DNA of 64,000 bases from Urophycis tenuis (taxonomy: Eukaryota; Chordata; Actinopteri; Gadiformes; Phycidae). Below the pieces are notes generated by a model that was not told the origin of the DNA, did not search any database, and saw only the letters and a program-made list of their open reading frames with translations. The translations under genes were made by a program, and so were the position numbers. Below, piece by piece: positions 1-18,043 of the stretch (the first letter of the stretch is position 1; each line of letters begins with the position of its first letter). The stretch is from contig JAXIVH010000002.1 of the NCBI GenBank assembly GCA_036785325.1, positions 6,504,590 to 6,568,589 of the forward strand, written 5' to 3'.

Positions 1-3000
1 CTCCTCCTCGCCGTCCCAGGAGTCCCAGAGGTTCATCTGGGCCGTGGAGAGAATGCTGTCCACCACGCCGCCGCTCTTGTATCTGCCCCCACGGCTGCTG
101 TCTCGCATTGGCGCGTCCTTGTGGACACAGCACGCCACTGCATGGGACCACATTTTCAGCCACGGTGAGAGACGCAGGACTCGGGTGGCAAATGTGGTGG
201 TAGACTAGGTCATCCCCTGTTTATTTGACTCGATTTTTTTTATTTGTGATTTTATATATTTATTGTGTTTGCTTTTTGCTCATCCCTCTTATAACAATTG
301 GACTCCACTGTGTTTTGCGTCTTCCAGCCGAGGCCAGGATCCAGAAGGGGTGCCAGCGGCTGTCCTCCTCCCAAGTAGGAAGCTCTAAAGCTGTGAGGGG
401 GCAGTACACTGGGGTGCTGGGCCAGCTCATGGAGAAAGGACAGCTGTCTCTGGAACTCATCAAAGCCAACGTTACCGAGCTGATGGCGGGAGGCGTGGAC
501 ACGGTGCGTGGGTTTTGTGCATGCGCATGTAGAGAGGATTGCAGCTGAGAGGATCCTGGTGGTGTGAAGGCAGGGCCGTATCTAGCTTTTTGGGGGGCCC
601 TATCCAAAAGGTGTTTAGGGGGGGCCCTATTTTAGGAGACTGTCCCAAGGGGATTCTAAACCCTCTTAGGTTGTCTTTGAGAGGAAATTAAGCTAGATCC
701 AGGAAACACTCTAAACATCTCCTTTACTCTCAAATTCAAATAAAACATACTTAGTTTACCTTAGCAATTTAAACCTACCCAGCAAACATGGATGGGCCCG
801 GACGAATCAGTGAGAGCCTGATAGGCGCCAGATCAAATCACATCATGACAAGTCAGATCTGGCCCAGAATATCACCATCAACTATCATAAATCCTAGAAA
901 ATAAATCAGCCACTGAAATGGAGGTTGCCCATCTTTTCATTGTGGTCCATGTCCAAAATAAGACCATCTGTGCAGCACTGTGATAAACATTGGAAACATC
1001 ATTTGCGCTGATTTCAAGGCTGTTTTTTTTTGTTAGAAGATTTCTTGGCTGCGTACATCTATTTCTTTGGTGAGCTACGGTTAGGGAATAAAGTGAGCAG
1101 GTTCTACCAACAACAAGCACAATAGTTTCTACAGCCTGCAGTCGTGCCACCCAGATGCTCGACCAAGCAACAATTTCATGTAAGTACGTTACCCTTTTTT
1201 CAATAAATTAATGTTTGAATCATGCAAAAACTCAACTAGCAAGGAAGTGTACATAAGGACTTGAAAGTAAGTTTATGACTAACGTGTTAGACATCCATGT
1301 CAGCAAGGCTTGTGACCAAGCTAGCTGCGTCGAATCAGAGCTAAGATAGAGCCGCCTAGTAGCCCTGCTGCTGGTGAGCACATCATGCTGCCAGCCACAC
1401 ATTATTGAAGGGACCCACTTTGCCTCCCTCTGTGTGGGACCGAGGTCGCTCGAGCTAAGTTACAGTGTTGAATTTCAGCTGGGTCCGCTAAGACCCAGAA
1501 GGTGGAAGAATGCTGTGTACTTTTTGCTAGCTAATGTTACCTCTAGACATGCTGCTTTGATGCCAGCTAGTAACTCGTCTAATGACTTCTTTTCAATTAC
1601 AGAAGCTGTGAAACGGTGGGGCAGGTCAGCAGCTGATCTCAATGGCGGTGGGGGGTATAATAAGAGGAGTGCAGCCAAAAATGCAGCCTATGATGCCCAT
1701 CTCCATGACCCCCACCCATGTGCGTCAATCCTACATGCCGCTGACTTCGCCGCCCTGCCTCTGATGTCTGCCTCACTTCCAAGTGTTCCCACCTTGTTTT
1801 TTGTTGTTTAATGTGTCCATTGTTCAAGTTCAATTCATGTCAATTGTTCAAATGTATGTGGTTTTATTAAATACATATTTTCTCAATCTATTGCACTGTG
1901 CTGCAAAATGAGTTAAACGTTGACTTGAGTTGTCTATATTTGTGATCACATGTTTACTGCCTTATTTTTAGACAATGCTAGATGATAGTGCACATTTTCC
2001 AACTCTGTCTCATTCTGGATTAAAAGTACTATAAAAATAGTAAATTAATCCAGCTATCCAAATTAGTTTAAGGTACCAAGGCACGATGTCATAATGACGT
2101 TGTGGTGAAGTCTTTTAGTGATGTCCAGTAATAGGCCAGATCCCAGCCGATATGGGGATCCATATAAAAATGCAAATGATAATGATAACCCATAACAAAC
2201 CAATAACATATATGTTGTGGTTAATGTGTAATGTGGAGGTTCATTTGCTCACAAGACTAAGCTTCACTATCCATGGCATTGTCTTAATAATTACCTTAAA
2301 GATATTTATAGTTTATAGTGATTTTTTATAAAAATTAAAATATTGTCTTATTATATTAAAATTTACAATAAAAGGATTAGTTGGCTACTTTGGGGCCCCC
2401 TGGTGACTCTTAGGGCCCTATGCAACCCCATATCCCCATAAAGCAAGAGACAGATCTGCGTAAAGGCCAATGACCCGAGTGAATAGCATCGGGTTTAGGT
2501 TTCATCTGGCAATCTGCCAGTCCTCTTCCAGAGATGGACAGAGAGGAGAAGTGAAAGGAAGACAAGAAGAGCGTGTTTGGAGGTGGGGAAGAGGACAGAC
2601 GTATGAAACGGGGACGCAGCTCAAAAGAAACAGACCTCTTTCCCTCTTCCATCCTCATGGAGGCCAGAACATCCCTAACAATGTTGAACCCCCTCCTGTC
2701 TCTCAGACAGCCGTGCCCCTGCAGTTCGGTCTGTACGAGCTGGGCCGCAACCCGCAGGTGCAGGAGATGGTGAGGCAGCAGGTGAGGGACTCGTGGGCGC
2801 AGGCAGAAGGAGATCCCGGGAAAGCCCTGCAGGGGGCGCCCCTTCTGAAAGGCACCGTCAAGGAGATCCTCAGGTAGGCCGTTCCACCAGGGATGTGTTG
2901 TGTGAACATGTGCAACGCGTTGAATAGGACAGGATAGTGTATCCTGCTCTTCGTCAGCCATGCTTTGCTATATTGCTTTTAAATAAGTAATTATAGTAAT

Positions 3001-4172
3001 GAATAATTTCATTTGCTGAAATAAATGAAAACCTCCGGTCCCTATAAGCAACAGGAGAAGATGAAACCTCTGATTTCCTTCTTTATATGATGCAGCCTGT
3101 TGGCATGGTCCAACAGGAAGCCAACAGTAGAGGAACAACCAGTTCTTAAACTACCACATCATATACAACATTATAGTTGCTTAACCAACTCCCACAACTC
3201 CATTTCGATAGCTACATACCCATGGTTCATTATACATTCTAACTCAGAAACACTGTCCAATGCTTACCAAGACACACCTTATCTCCAAGGCCTCTGGCTA
3301 GTCCTCTGCATGTCTGCATGAGCACTCTTCCACACAGATAGGTCTCACACACATGACACACTATCATTCATAACACAGTTTTAACCTCCCTGTTCATTAC
3401 ATTACATTACATTACATTCACACTTCACATTCACACTTCACATTCACACTTCACACACTTCACACTTTACATTAAGGGCATTTAGCAGATGCTTTTATCC
3501 AAAGCGACTTACAAAGAGTACATTTGTCAGAAAAAGGTGAAACATTTCATTGCTGTTAATACAGTAAGAAAGTCACCAGAACAAGTTTCAAGCAGTTCAA
3601 TTGCTAGGTTAACCATTGCTAGTACATTATGTCTAAACATATATAAACTATATACATCTCCTCTCTGGCTTCCTCTTATGGCTTAATCTTATTAGCATCT
3701 TCTTAAATCCTTATAATTCTTCAACGCCAGCCGTGCTGCTAGGAAATACAGCCTTTCCGGATGATGAGCCGTGTGACTGGAAGCTGCTCCCAGCATGCAC
3801 TCTGTCTTCACACCCTTCATATTGATTTCCTGGAGGAAAGAAGAAGTGAAATCATCTTTTTTTTCAGGGATCACCAAAGTTTGACAAACAAGTCCAGCCC
3901 TGATGTTGAACCAGGAGTGTGGATCAATGGGACCAATTTTGTACGGCCACTCTGGCCAAAAGCGGGTGTGGATTGTTGGTTATCCATGAGCAGAGTGTGA
4001 TATTGACGATGACACAATTGATATCCCTGCGTCATAGGCTGTATCCAGTGGGAATCACAGTGCAACGCTATCCAATCAGAGACATTGTTCTTCAGAACTA
4101 CCACATTCCTGCAGGGGTGAGTCACACGCACACATACACACAGGCAAACACACACACACGCACGCACGCAAG

Positions 4173-4215
<43 letters not shown>

Positions 4216-5089
4216 ACAGGCACACACACATGCACAACCACACAAGCATACTGTTGTGCTACTTACAATTCCCTTCCCCCTTTCTTCCCTCTATTACCTC
4301 TATTTTGCTGCTGTACCCACAATGCACCATTCTTCTCCTGTGCGCCTCCCGCCCTCGGCTAGACCATGGTCCAGGTGTGCCTCTACCCCCTGGGCAGGAG
4401 CCCCCAGATCTTCCACGAGCCCAGGCGCTTTGACCCCACGCGGTGGGCCAGAGAGGGGGGCGAGAGACACCCGGGGGAAGCGGGCGGAGAGGGAGCAGGG
4501 TTCCGATCCCTGGCCTTTGGCTTCGGCGCCCGGCAGTGTGTGGGCAGGAGGATCGCTGAGAACGAGATGCAGCTGTTCCTCATGCACGTGAGTGGAGCCG
4601 AGGACACACACACAGACCACACAGACAGAGGCTGAGGGGGACACAGGGGAGAGTTGGATGGGCTTTAACGATGGAGACTGATAGGATGAGAAGCCGAACG
4701 GGAGAGAGACTGAAAGTAAATAACTGCGGGGGGAAAAAAGACATGAGATAAGATAAGCATAGGAGAAATGGATTACTGTGGGATTATTATAGGATGGATT
4801 ATTATAGGAGGATTAGACAAAGTGACTGCTACCATGAAATGATATTGAAATTACCCAGTGTTAACATTAGCCTGCAATATATGACTTTCTTTGTTCCATT
4901 TCTTTTCTCTCTGCTCACTGTGACTCCCCCCTCCTTCCGTCCCTCCTCCCTCTTATCTCCCCCTCCCTCCCCCTCTCTAGATCCTGTTGAACTTTCGTCT
5001 CAGTGTGTCTTCTGCAGAAGACATCAAAACCACCTACACTCTCATCCTGCAGCCTGAGACGTCCCCACAGATCACCTTTACCAGCCTCT

Positions 5090-5091
<2 letters not shown>
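1..5091 (+). CDS. cyp11c1: Steroid 11beta-hydroxylase, mitochondrial cytochrome P450 family 11 (partial, 5' end outside window)
   Basis: Inner-membrane mitochondrial P450 that 11beta-hydroxylates steroids in the cortisol and 11-ketotestosterone routes, using electrons from adrenodoxin. Coding exons, all +: 2-164 (cut by the window edge; frame starts at base 2), 328-503, 2707-2873, 4038-4116, 4363-4587, 4981-5091. Together they give 306 residues plus stop with every phase matching. Seen in sequence: the I-helix oxygen-activation motif AGGVDT at the end of the second exon; the K-helix ExxR motif (EILR, split by the intron after 2873) followed by LYPVG; and the haem loop FGFGARQCVGRR in the fifth exon, with the Cys that ligates iron. 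The YELGRNPQVQEM and NYHIPAG segments match CYP11B rather than CYP11A as I recall them. The intron 504-2706 holds a 1.9-kb repeat. The TGA stop abuts a long (CA)n array. The N-terminal presequence and first exons are not visible. Fish usage calls this gene cyp11c1 or cyp11b. Confidence 0.9.
572..2424. mobile_element. Probable transposon-derived repeat in a cyp11c1 intron
   Basis: A 1.85-kb stretch bounded by imperfectly inverted G/C-rich ends. The left end reads AGGGCCGTATCTAG and continues to GGGGGGCCC; the right end, read on the minus strand, has AGGGCCCTAAGAGTC and then GGGGGCCCC. The interior is A/T-rich with no long frame resembling a transposase. The frame at 1374-1811 has no recognisable domain. 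I infer a decayed DNA-transposon-like repeat; the family is unknown to me and the ends are approximate. Confidence 0.4.
3468..3626 (+). repeat. Teleost dispersed repeat, copy 1
   Basis: Contains the segment GGGCATTTAGCAGATGC followed by TTTTATCCAAAGCGACTTAC, common in fish genomes as I recall. A second copy lies at 16146-16267 in the same orientation, sharing the flanking words GTACATTTGTCAGAA, CAAGTTTCAAGCA and TTTCAATTGCTAGGTT-like sequence. The short (ACATT)n and CACATTCACACTT tandem array at about 3402-3470 leads directly into it. It lies in the cyp11c1 intron between 2873 and 4038. Confidence 0.65.
4127..4235. repeat. (CA)n-rich array
   Basis: Compound CA array with CG and TG variants, starting about 10 bases after the donor of the cyp11c1 exon 4038-4116. 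The frames open through it on both strands (Thr-His or Cys-Val repeats) are artefacts of the repeat. Confidence 0.9.

Positions 5092-5158
<67 letters not shown>
5090..5158. repeat. (CA)n array abutting the cyp11c1 stop codon
   Basis: An uninterrupted CA array of about 34 units. It begins with the last two bases of the TGA stop of cyp11c1, so it forms the very start of that gene's 3' UTR. Confidence 0.95.
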
Positions 5159-5160
<2 letters not shown>

Positions 5161-5288
5161 TTTTGTGAATAACAAACATATCTACACATGCACATTTTAG
5201 TCTAAGCACAGAATATTAACATATTAATAACCTTCAGCACTACATTAAGTACATCTTTTATGTAATTACGTAACGTATATACCATGTC

Positions 5289-5294
5289 AATAAA
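5289..5294 (+). other. Candidate poly(A) signal of cyp11c1
   Basis: AATAAA about 200 bases after the cyp11c1 stop, overlapped by a second near-copy (AAATAAAT). The spacing suits a short 3' UTR that consists largely of the CA array. Confidence 0.55.
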
Positions 5295-6589
5295 ATAAAT
5301 GTACCGAGCAGTGTTTTGAACACTTTTGAATAATTTCTTGCTATTCATTTTGGTCTTTTGATTTCCTGGTGATATTAGTGCTACTTGCCACCAGATGGCG
5401 CTAGAATAAATGTACATATAAACGTAGTTACTCCTCCTTCTACCTCACCCGGTTGTCTTGAATACAACAGGTTAGTTCTCCTCTTTTCCATACTTAAACG
5501 GTAAATAATTACATGAAAAAGTATACTGTTTCTATGTATTGTACAGTACATTTTGTGATGCATTTCCATTTCCTAATTCAGGCCTATGTCAATGTAATAT
5601 ACGCGAAGGATAATTGTATGTTTAACATATACACCTTTGTAAAGTTGCGTTGCTAAATAACATACATTTTGAGTTTTTATCCAACTCTGTGATCAGTCGG
5701 GTTTTTAATACGAGGTTCCTCGTATTATTATTATTGGCTGCAGCTTCACGTTTGTAGGCCTAATGAATGTTATGCGATTGTGTGGGTAGGCCTACAACAG
5801 TTTCATTTAACCACATGATTTTCAAACTTTACCATTTTTTTTGAATGGGTAGTTTGGATCGTAAATTGCATGCAGATATTACTACAAAACACTAAGGTCT
5901 TACGGTCTACTTTCACCTTATTTGTTGGCTTGAGGTGTTTTTTTATTGGGAATTCAGGGAAGCGTGGGCCTATTTAAGTCACCTCGGGAGCAAAGGTCTG
6001 TTTGGATTTAGCTACTCATTTACATCCCCTGTCCCCCTTGGCCATTGATTAATGATTCATGTTTAATGTGCGTGTGTCTTTCGATCGACAGTATAAGGGA
6101 CTCCTTGCAAATGTGGTATTTCCTTGCATTTCACTTTTCGGTCACCCATGACGTTGAACAAACCTGTTTGGCGTGTTTGTCTTGCATCTTGAGTGGAGGA
6201 TAACATTATTATGATAGTGGTGGAATCACCCTCTATATATATATATTTACCCACTTCTAATACGATAGACACACGCACACGCACACACATAACGCACACG
6301 CTGACACTACACTGCGGAGCGCCGCCTGGTGTGGGAGGGGGTAGTGAATGAATGATGAGATTTGCGGGGAAGGTGACAGGGGACGACTTGACATCTATGT
6401 GACGCGATGACCGCAGTAATCTGCAAGGCCACTGAATTGCTAAGATAACGGGACCTCACCAAGAAGAGAGTTTTACAGACGTGTGTAGACGGAGGGCGAG
6501 AGGTTACATTAAAGAGGAGCAGACACAGGAGGGCTGACATAGTTGACTGGGCCGTTCACTGTCTTATAGCTGACAGTTTGTTGGCCAAA
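5295..6589. other. Intergenic region between cyp11c1 and pklr
   Basis: About 1.3 kb with no credible coding frame. It is A/T-rich to about 6000, with a short (TA)n at about 6233-6246. The last few hundred bases before the first pklr codon should hold the pklr promoter and 5' UTR, but I see no TATA box at a convincing position. Confidence 0.5.
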
Positions 6590-12396
<5,807 letters not shown>

Positions 12397-12530
12397 GTGA
12401 GTGGAATCCTGCACCCGATTCCACATAACTAGACCTGGATTCCTAACTAGTCTGTATGCACACTGTAAATGCAGAGAACGTGAATGGGTTTTATCACTAG
12501 TCAGGTATCCCAGAGTTCAAGCTCGCATAA

Positions 12531-12655
12531 GCACACACACACACACACACACACGCACACACACACGCACGCACGCACGCACGCACAAACACACACACAC
12601 ACGCACGCACGCACGCACACACACACACACACACGCACGCACGCACGCACGCACG

Positions 12656-12689
<34 letters not shown>

Positions 12690-12920
12690 TATATGAATAC
12701 TCACAAACACCCTCACAGAGTACACAGTGTTTAGCTCTGTTTAAAGAGGTTCAGGGTATGAGCAGTCATCACAGCATGTCCAGAAACACAGTAGGAAGTC
12801 GCCAACAGGGACACAAACTGCAAACACACTTACACACGCATGTACACACGCATGTACACACACATGTACACACGCATGTACACACGCATGTACACACGCA
12901 TGTACACAGGCATGCATTCA
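12531..12920. repeat. CA/CG arrays and a 12-bp tandem repeat
   Basis: Compound CACA/CGCA array at 12531-12688, then about six 12-bp units of the type ACACGCATGTAC at about 12830-12912. No conserved spacers, so not CRISPR-like. Confidence 0.9.
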
Positions 12921-13545
12921 CAGACACACACACACTCACTCACACACAGACATACACAAATGTCATATGTGGCGCCTGTTCCTGAAAGCAATAATAAGAC
13001 ACATGAGTGACTCACAGTATCACAGAGCTGAAGGAGCTATTAGGAGAATTAAGAATGATGCCTTGCCCAATTGCTGCAGGCAATTACAATTATAGCCTGA
13101 AATTCAAGTTACCTAAAGGTAGTGAAGGGCCTGTAAGGCAAATACCTTTTTTCTTTTTTAATTGTCACTTGCTACAGATCGCATCTAATATATCAAAATA
13201 TCAGACACATAAACAATCACAGGTAAGAGGAAATCATAAAATGAGCAAAGAAGCAAAAGTATTTATTGGTCTGGGCTCTATAGAAGACACTAAAAGCTGA
13301 ATGAGCAGACAGCCAAGGGCCTAAAGGAAAGTCACTTAGTTACAAGTACAAACATAAATGCATAGACACATTATACAATTTGCCTGTGGCATTGCATTGC
13401 TTTATTCATTGCTTCTCATGTTCAATCTTAACTTCAAAACAGTTGAATATATACAGTATAAATAGATTAATACAGAGAAAGAAAAGGAGATTACATCAGA
13501 TGTCCTATTTTGCTGATTAACTCAGATATAACTGAAAGTGCATTT

Positions 13546-13607
<62 letters not shown>

Positions 13608-13748
13608 GTACACGCGCACACGCGCACACGCGCACACGCGCACACGCGCACACACGCACACACGCACATACGCACACACGCACACACGCACACAGGCACA
13701 CACGCACACACGCATACACACACGCACACACACACACACACATACGCA

Positions 13749-13825
<77 letters not shown>

Positions 13826-13830
13826 ATACA
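13546..13830. repeat. Long compound (CA)n array
   Basis: About 285 bases of CA repeat with CGCA and CATA variants in the middle. It lies about 300 bases left of the sequencing gap, in what should be a pklr intron. Confidence 0.95.
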
Positions 13831-14134
13831 TACACACATTATATGTATGTATAAGACTCGGCTCTTATGAACACAGATGTTCATTGCCTCTTGCCTTATT
13901 CCCTGGTTGTGGCTGATTCTAGAACAGGAATAACCAGCTCCTGGTTAGTGGCATCTGTTGCCTGGATGCTAGTCTATCTGCAGACATGCAGGATCCTGGA
14001 ATAGGCCCTCTCCAATAACCCTCTCATCTCAACACATCTACATAACAGCTGTTGTTTACATGTGTTTTTTACCAAGACAGATTTTGACAAATCCCGCCTC
14101 CTGATTGCCAAGTTGTCAATCATAGACACAGAAT

Positions 14135-14334
14135 NNNNNNNNNNNNNNNNNNNNNNNNNNNNNNNNNNNNNNNNNNNNNNNNNNNNNNNNNNNNNNNNNN
14201 NNNNNNNNNNNNNNNNNNNNNNNNNNNNNNNNNNNNNNNNNNNNNNNNNNNNNNNNNNNNNNNNNNNNNNNNNNNNNNNNNNNNNNNNNNNNNNNNNNNN
14301 NNNNNNNNNNNNNNNNNNNNNNNNNNNNNNNNNN
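14135..14334. other. Assembly gap, exactly 200 N
   Basis: Two hundred N in a row, a round number that suggests a placeholder rather than a measured size. pklr loses everything after its fourth coding exon on the left, and hcn3 lacks its first exons on the right. Those missing parts need several kilobases, so the true gap is larger, or the two sides do not belong together in this order or orientation. Confidence 0.97.
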
Positions 14335-14721
14335 AGTGGGAGGAGGTCAGTGGGTGGAGGAGGACGTGCTTGCTTTTTTTTTTGTGCAATGCATGTAAAG
14401 GGAGACGCTTGTTTTTCCCAAAGCCACTTACAGTGGATTCGTGAGCCGGTTTGGGTGTGTGGCGTCTTGCACGGGGGGCCGCCTACAGGTAGACTGCAGA
14501 CTTTGGGGTTTGAACTCAGTTTGAACCTGTGCCTGGGAGACCACCCAAAGACTCACCCTCTGTGTGGGAGGGTGAATCACCAAGAGGACAGTTTCAAAAT
14601 CAGAACCCATACAACTCAGGGGAGTCATGCTAATATGAGAATCTGAAAATATCTTCCAGGCAAGCCTGCACCAATCAAACCAGTCAGACCTCCCCCCCCC
14701 TCCCGTCCTCTTCCCCCCCAG
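14335..14721. other. Sequence between the gap and the first visible hcn3 exon
   Basis: About 390 bases with no recognisable exon. It ends in a C-rich pyrimidine tract and the acceptor before 14722, so it is best read as the 3' part of an hcn3 intron. Confidence 0.5.
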
Positions 14722-14912
14722 ATCTTCCACATGACCTATGACCTGGCCAGCGCCATGGTGAGGATAGTCAACCTGATTGGCATGATGCTGCTGCTCTGCC
14801 ACTGGGACGGCTGTCTCCAGTTCCTGGTGCCCATGCTGCAGGACTTCCCCCCTGACTGCTGGGTCTCCAAGAACAACATGGTGGTACGTTACCGGAGCTC
14901 AGCCGCGCGTGT

Positions 14913-14943
<31 letters not shown>

Positions 14944-17636
14944 CCTGTGTGGGCATGTTCGATTCAGATAGAAACAGCTATCTGGACAATATTCAATTTG
15001 GATATTGTGTGTGTGTGTGAGAGAGAGGGAGACATACAGAGAGAGAGAGAGAGTGTGTATGTGTGAGCGAATGTGTGCATGTCTGGTTAAGAAACAAAAC
15101 AACACATTGGTCTGTATAGAGGGTTATATCTATTCAGACCTGTGATATATGCGTGAGTGTTTGTGTGTGTTCATGAGAGGAGGTGTTCATCTGGACAGGC
15201 TGTGTTTTCTATTTAGTGGTGCTAATTGCATCATGCAGCAACACGTCCAGTTGGAATAAGATTGACTCTCATGCATCACAGCAGAGATTTCCCCAATTAA
15301 AAAGCTTGAACCAGATAAGGCCGATATGGGACACACGTCAACAATTGAACGCCTTGGGGATTTTCTTGCGCCATTTTGTGTCACGAGTTTTAAAACACAC
15401 AAGCGCAGACACAGATAGCGACGTACAGGTACACAACTAGCAATAGCTGAATCATGTCAGACTTGTTGCCTTGGTGACTGTTGCTAGGCTTGTGGATGCT
15501 GGGAGTTTCCCCAGAGGAAGCCCTCTTCCCTGCTGGACCATTCAGAGCCCAGCAAGGATGTAATTGGTCTCACACACGCACAGCTTAACAACATCACGGC
15601 ACCACACACACATAGATGCTCACGTGGGTGACACTAGCAATTCTGGTACTACTGGTACAGAAATGGTATACCGTTGGATGCTTTGTGTTGGCTGGGTTAA
15701 GTGTGGAGAGATTGTAAATTACCCGGCTGTTGAAGTTATAATGTTGGCTCTTCTCCAAAGTGTTTTTGGCCCAGAGTCTCTGAAGTACTTTCCAGGAATA
15801 AGACTTAAGTACCCTTGGCGCTATATGGACTTGTTCAACAGGGCCGTGTTGTTGTAAATGACACTCTGACACAACCTGACCTCGGCTCTATTCTTTGTCT
15901 ATTTTCTTCCACAACAATCAACAAACTTGACGGCTCAAATCGCTTCAGTTTGCTCCAGTTATTTTATTTTTATTATTAAAAAAGCCTAGTCTACCACGGG
16001 TATAGTTACTATTCTATCTGCTTATGTGTTTTACTCTCCATTTAACTCTAAGCAATTATTATATTTTATTATCTGTTGGTGAGCTAGTTAATGCCAAATG
16101 CACCTTAAAAGGCGTTTCCAAAAATGCATTTTACATTTTTACAATTACATTTAGGGCATTTAGCAGACGCTTTTATCCAAAGCGACTTACAATAAGTACA
16201 TTTGTCAGAAGAAGGTGAAACAAGTTTCAAGCATTTCAATTGCTAGGTTGACCAGTGCTATTGTACAACAATGCGATTCTGGCACGTGGACATTTTCAAC
16301 ACAAGGCGGGGTCCCTGTGTTTGAAGCAGAGTCCCCCCAGTCTTAACACGCCGCCGCCCTCCCTGTGCAGAATGACACGTGGGGCGTGCAGTACTCCTAC
16401 GCGCTCTTCAAGGCCATGAGCCACATGCTGTGCATCGGCTACGGCGCCCAGGCCCCCGAGGGCATGACGGACGTGTGGCTGACCATGCTCAGCATGATCG
16501 TGGGCGCCACCTGCTACGCCATGTTCATCGGCCACGCCACCGCCCTCATCCAGTCGCTGGACTCGTCCCGCCGGCAGTACCAGGAGAAGGTATTCTGTTT
16601 GTGTCGTGTCTCCCGCTGTTTGATGCTTTGTTGTGTTCTCTTTTGTGGCGTTTTGCTTTGTTTGCATTTCGAAATTTGGCATTGCACCGGTTGTCGATTA
16701 TTGTATTACAGTTTTGTATTAAGGATTCTGTTGGGCCCGGGATTTACATTTGTAAATCCCATTTGTGATTTGTGTCGCCCAGAAACACAGTCACACAATA
16801 CTTTGTGCGCAATTCAATTGTATTTTGATAATACATTATTCATTATTCATTCTGGTTGATTGGCCAAAGGTTCCCGCGTGTCCCCTGAACTGACAATAGC
16901 ATGGACTGACTTACATATTAAAGCTAGGAAGGCAATTTTGGGGAAACAAATGAAATTGCTCTTGTGTGCTGTGTTGTATAGTCATGTGTTAACACATGAC
17001 GAGCTCGCTACCCTTAGCAATTGCTCTGCCTAGCCTTGTGAACATGCCAGTGATGCGCAATGAGTGCCCACAGGTAAGTCAAGTCGTTCATTCGGGCCAA
17101 ATGAAACAATTTGATGGGCTTATTTCAGGCCTACGACAGACACACTTTTTTTTTGTCATTGTAGTTGATTTATTGATTGCTGCCAGGATGTAAGGAGAAT
17201 GTATGGAGAAGAGAGATGTAAGGAGAAGTTCGGCAAACACGACATTGCTTCTTAAATTAATTGCCTAGATAGAATTCCTTTGTCTTTAAAAGCAGCGCCC
17301 TTTATCAAAGGAAACGCGTGAAATGTGAAGTGAAGGTTCACGATGAAAATGTCACTTCTCTTTTGAGGATAACCTTCATTCATGTCATGTTGAAGAACCA
17401 GAAATGCCAGCTGGGCGTCTGTATCTCCAGCCCTGACGTGTGCCGCCTGCGCTCCTCCAGTACAAGCAGGTGGAGCAGTACATGTCCTTCCACAAGCTCC
17501 CCGCGGACGTGCGGCAGAAGATCCACGAGTACTACGAGCACCGCTTCCAGGGCAAGATGTTTGACGAGGAGAACATCCTGGGGGAGCTGAGCGAGCCCCT
17601 GAAAGAGGTAGGCATGTGGAGCCCAAATATGTGTCC

Positions 17637-17682
<46 letters not shown>

Positions 17683-17695
17683 ACACACACACACA

Positions 17696-17778
<83 letters not shown>

Positions 17779-17864
17779 AGACACACACAAACACTCAGGC
17801 ACACTCACGTACACACATATACACAAGGACACACACACACACACTCAGACACACTCAGACACAG

Positions 17865-17902
<38 letters not shown>

Positions 17903-17995
17903 AGACACACTCACCGACACACACACAACCTCACCCCCAAATCACTCATATTATGCTCAACACTTCAGGACCCAATCAACAACCAATCTCTTTCC

Positions 17996-18043
<48 letters not shown>

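Noticed and set aside
1374..1811. A 145-codon frame inside the cyp11c1 intron repeat
   Set aside because: No transposase, reverse-transcriptase or other domain; ends without family-like features.
12830..12912. Regularly spaced short repeats, considered as a CRISPR-like array
   Set aside because: They are contiguous 12-bp tandem units without unique spacers in a vertebrate intron.
13491..13884. Long open frames on both strands reading Thr-His or Cys-Val repeats (also at 4127, 5100, 12500, 17650, 19250, 32650, 36205, 37812, 61235)
   Set aside because: They are translations of (CA/TG)n microsatellites, with no splice signals, homology or composition of a real protein.
14062..14646. Open frame running across the N gap
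   Set aside because: N bases translate as unknown residues, so the frame is an artefact; neither side resembles a pklr or hcn3 exon.
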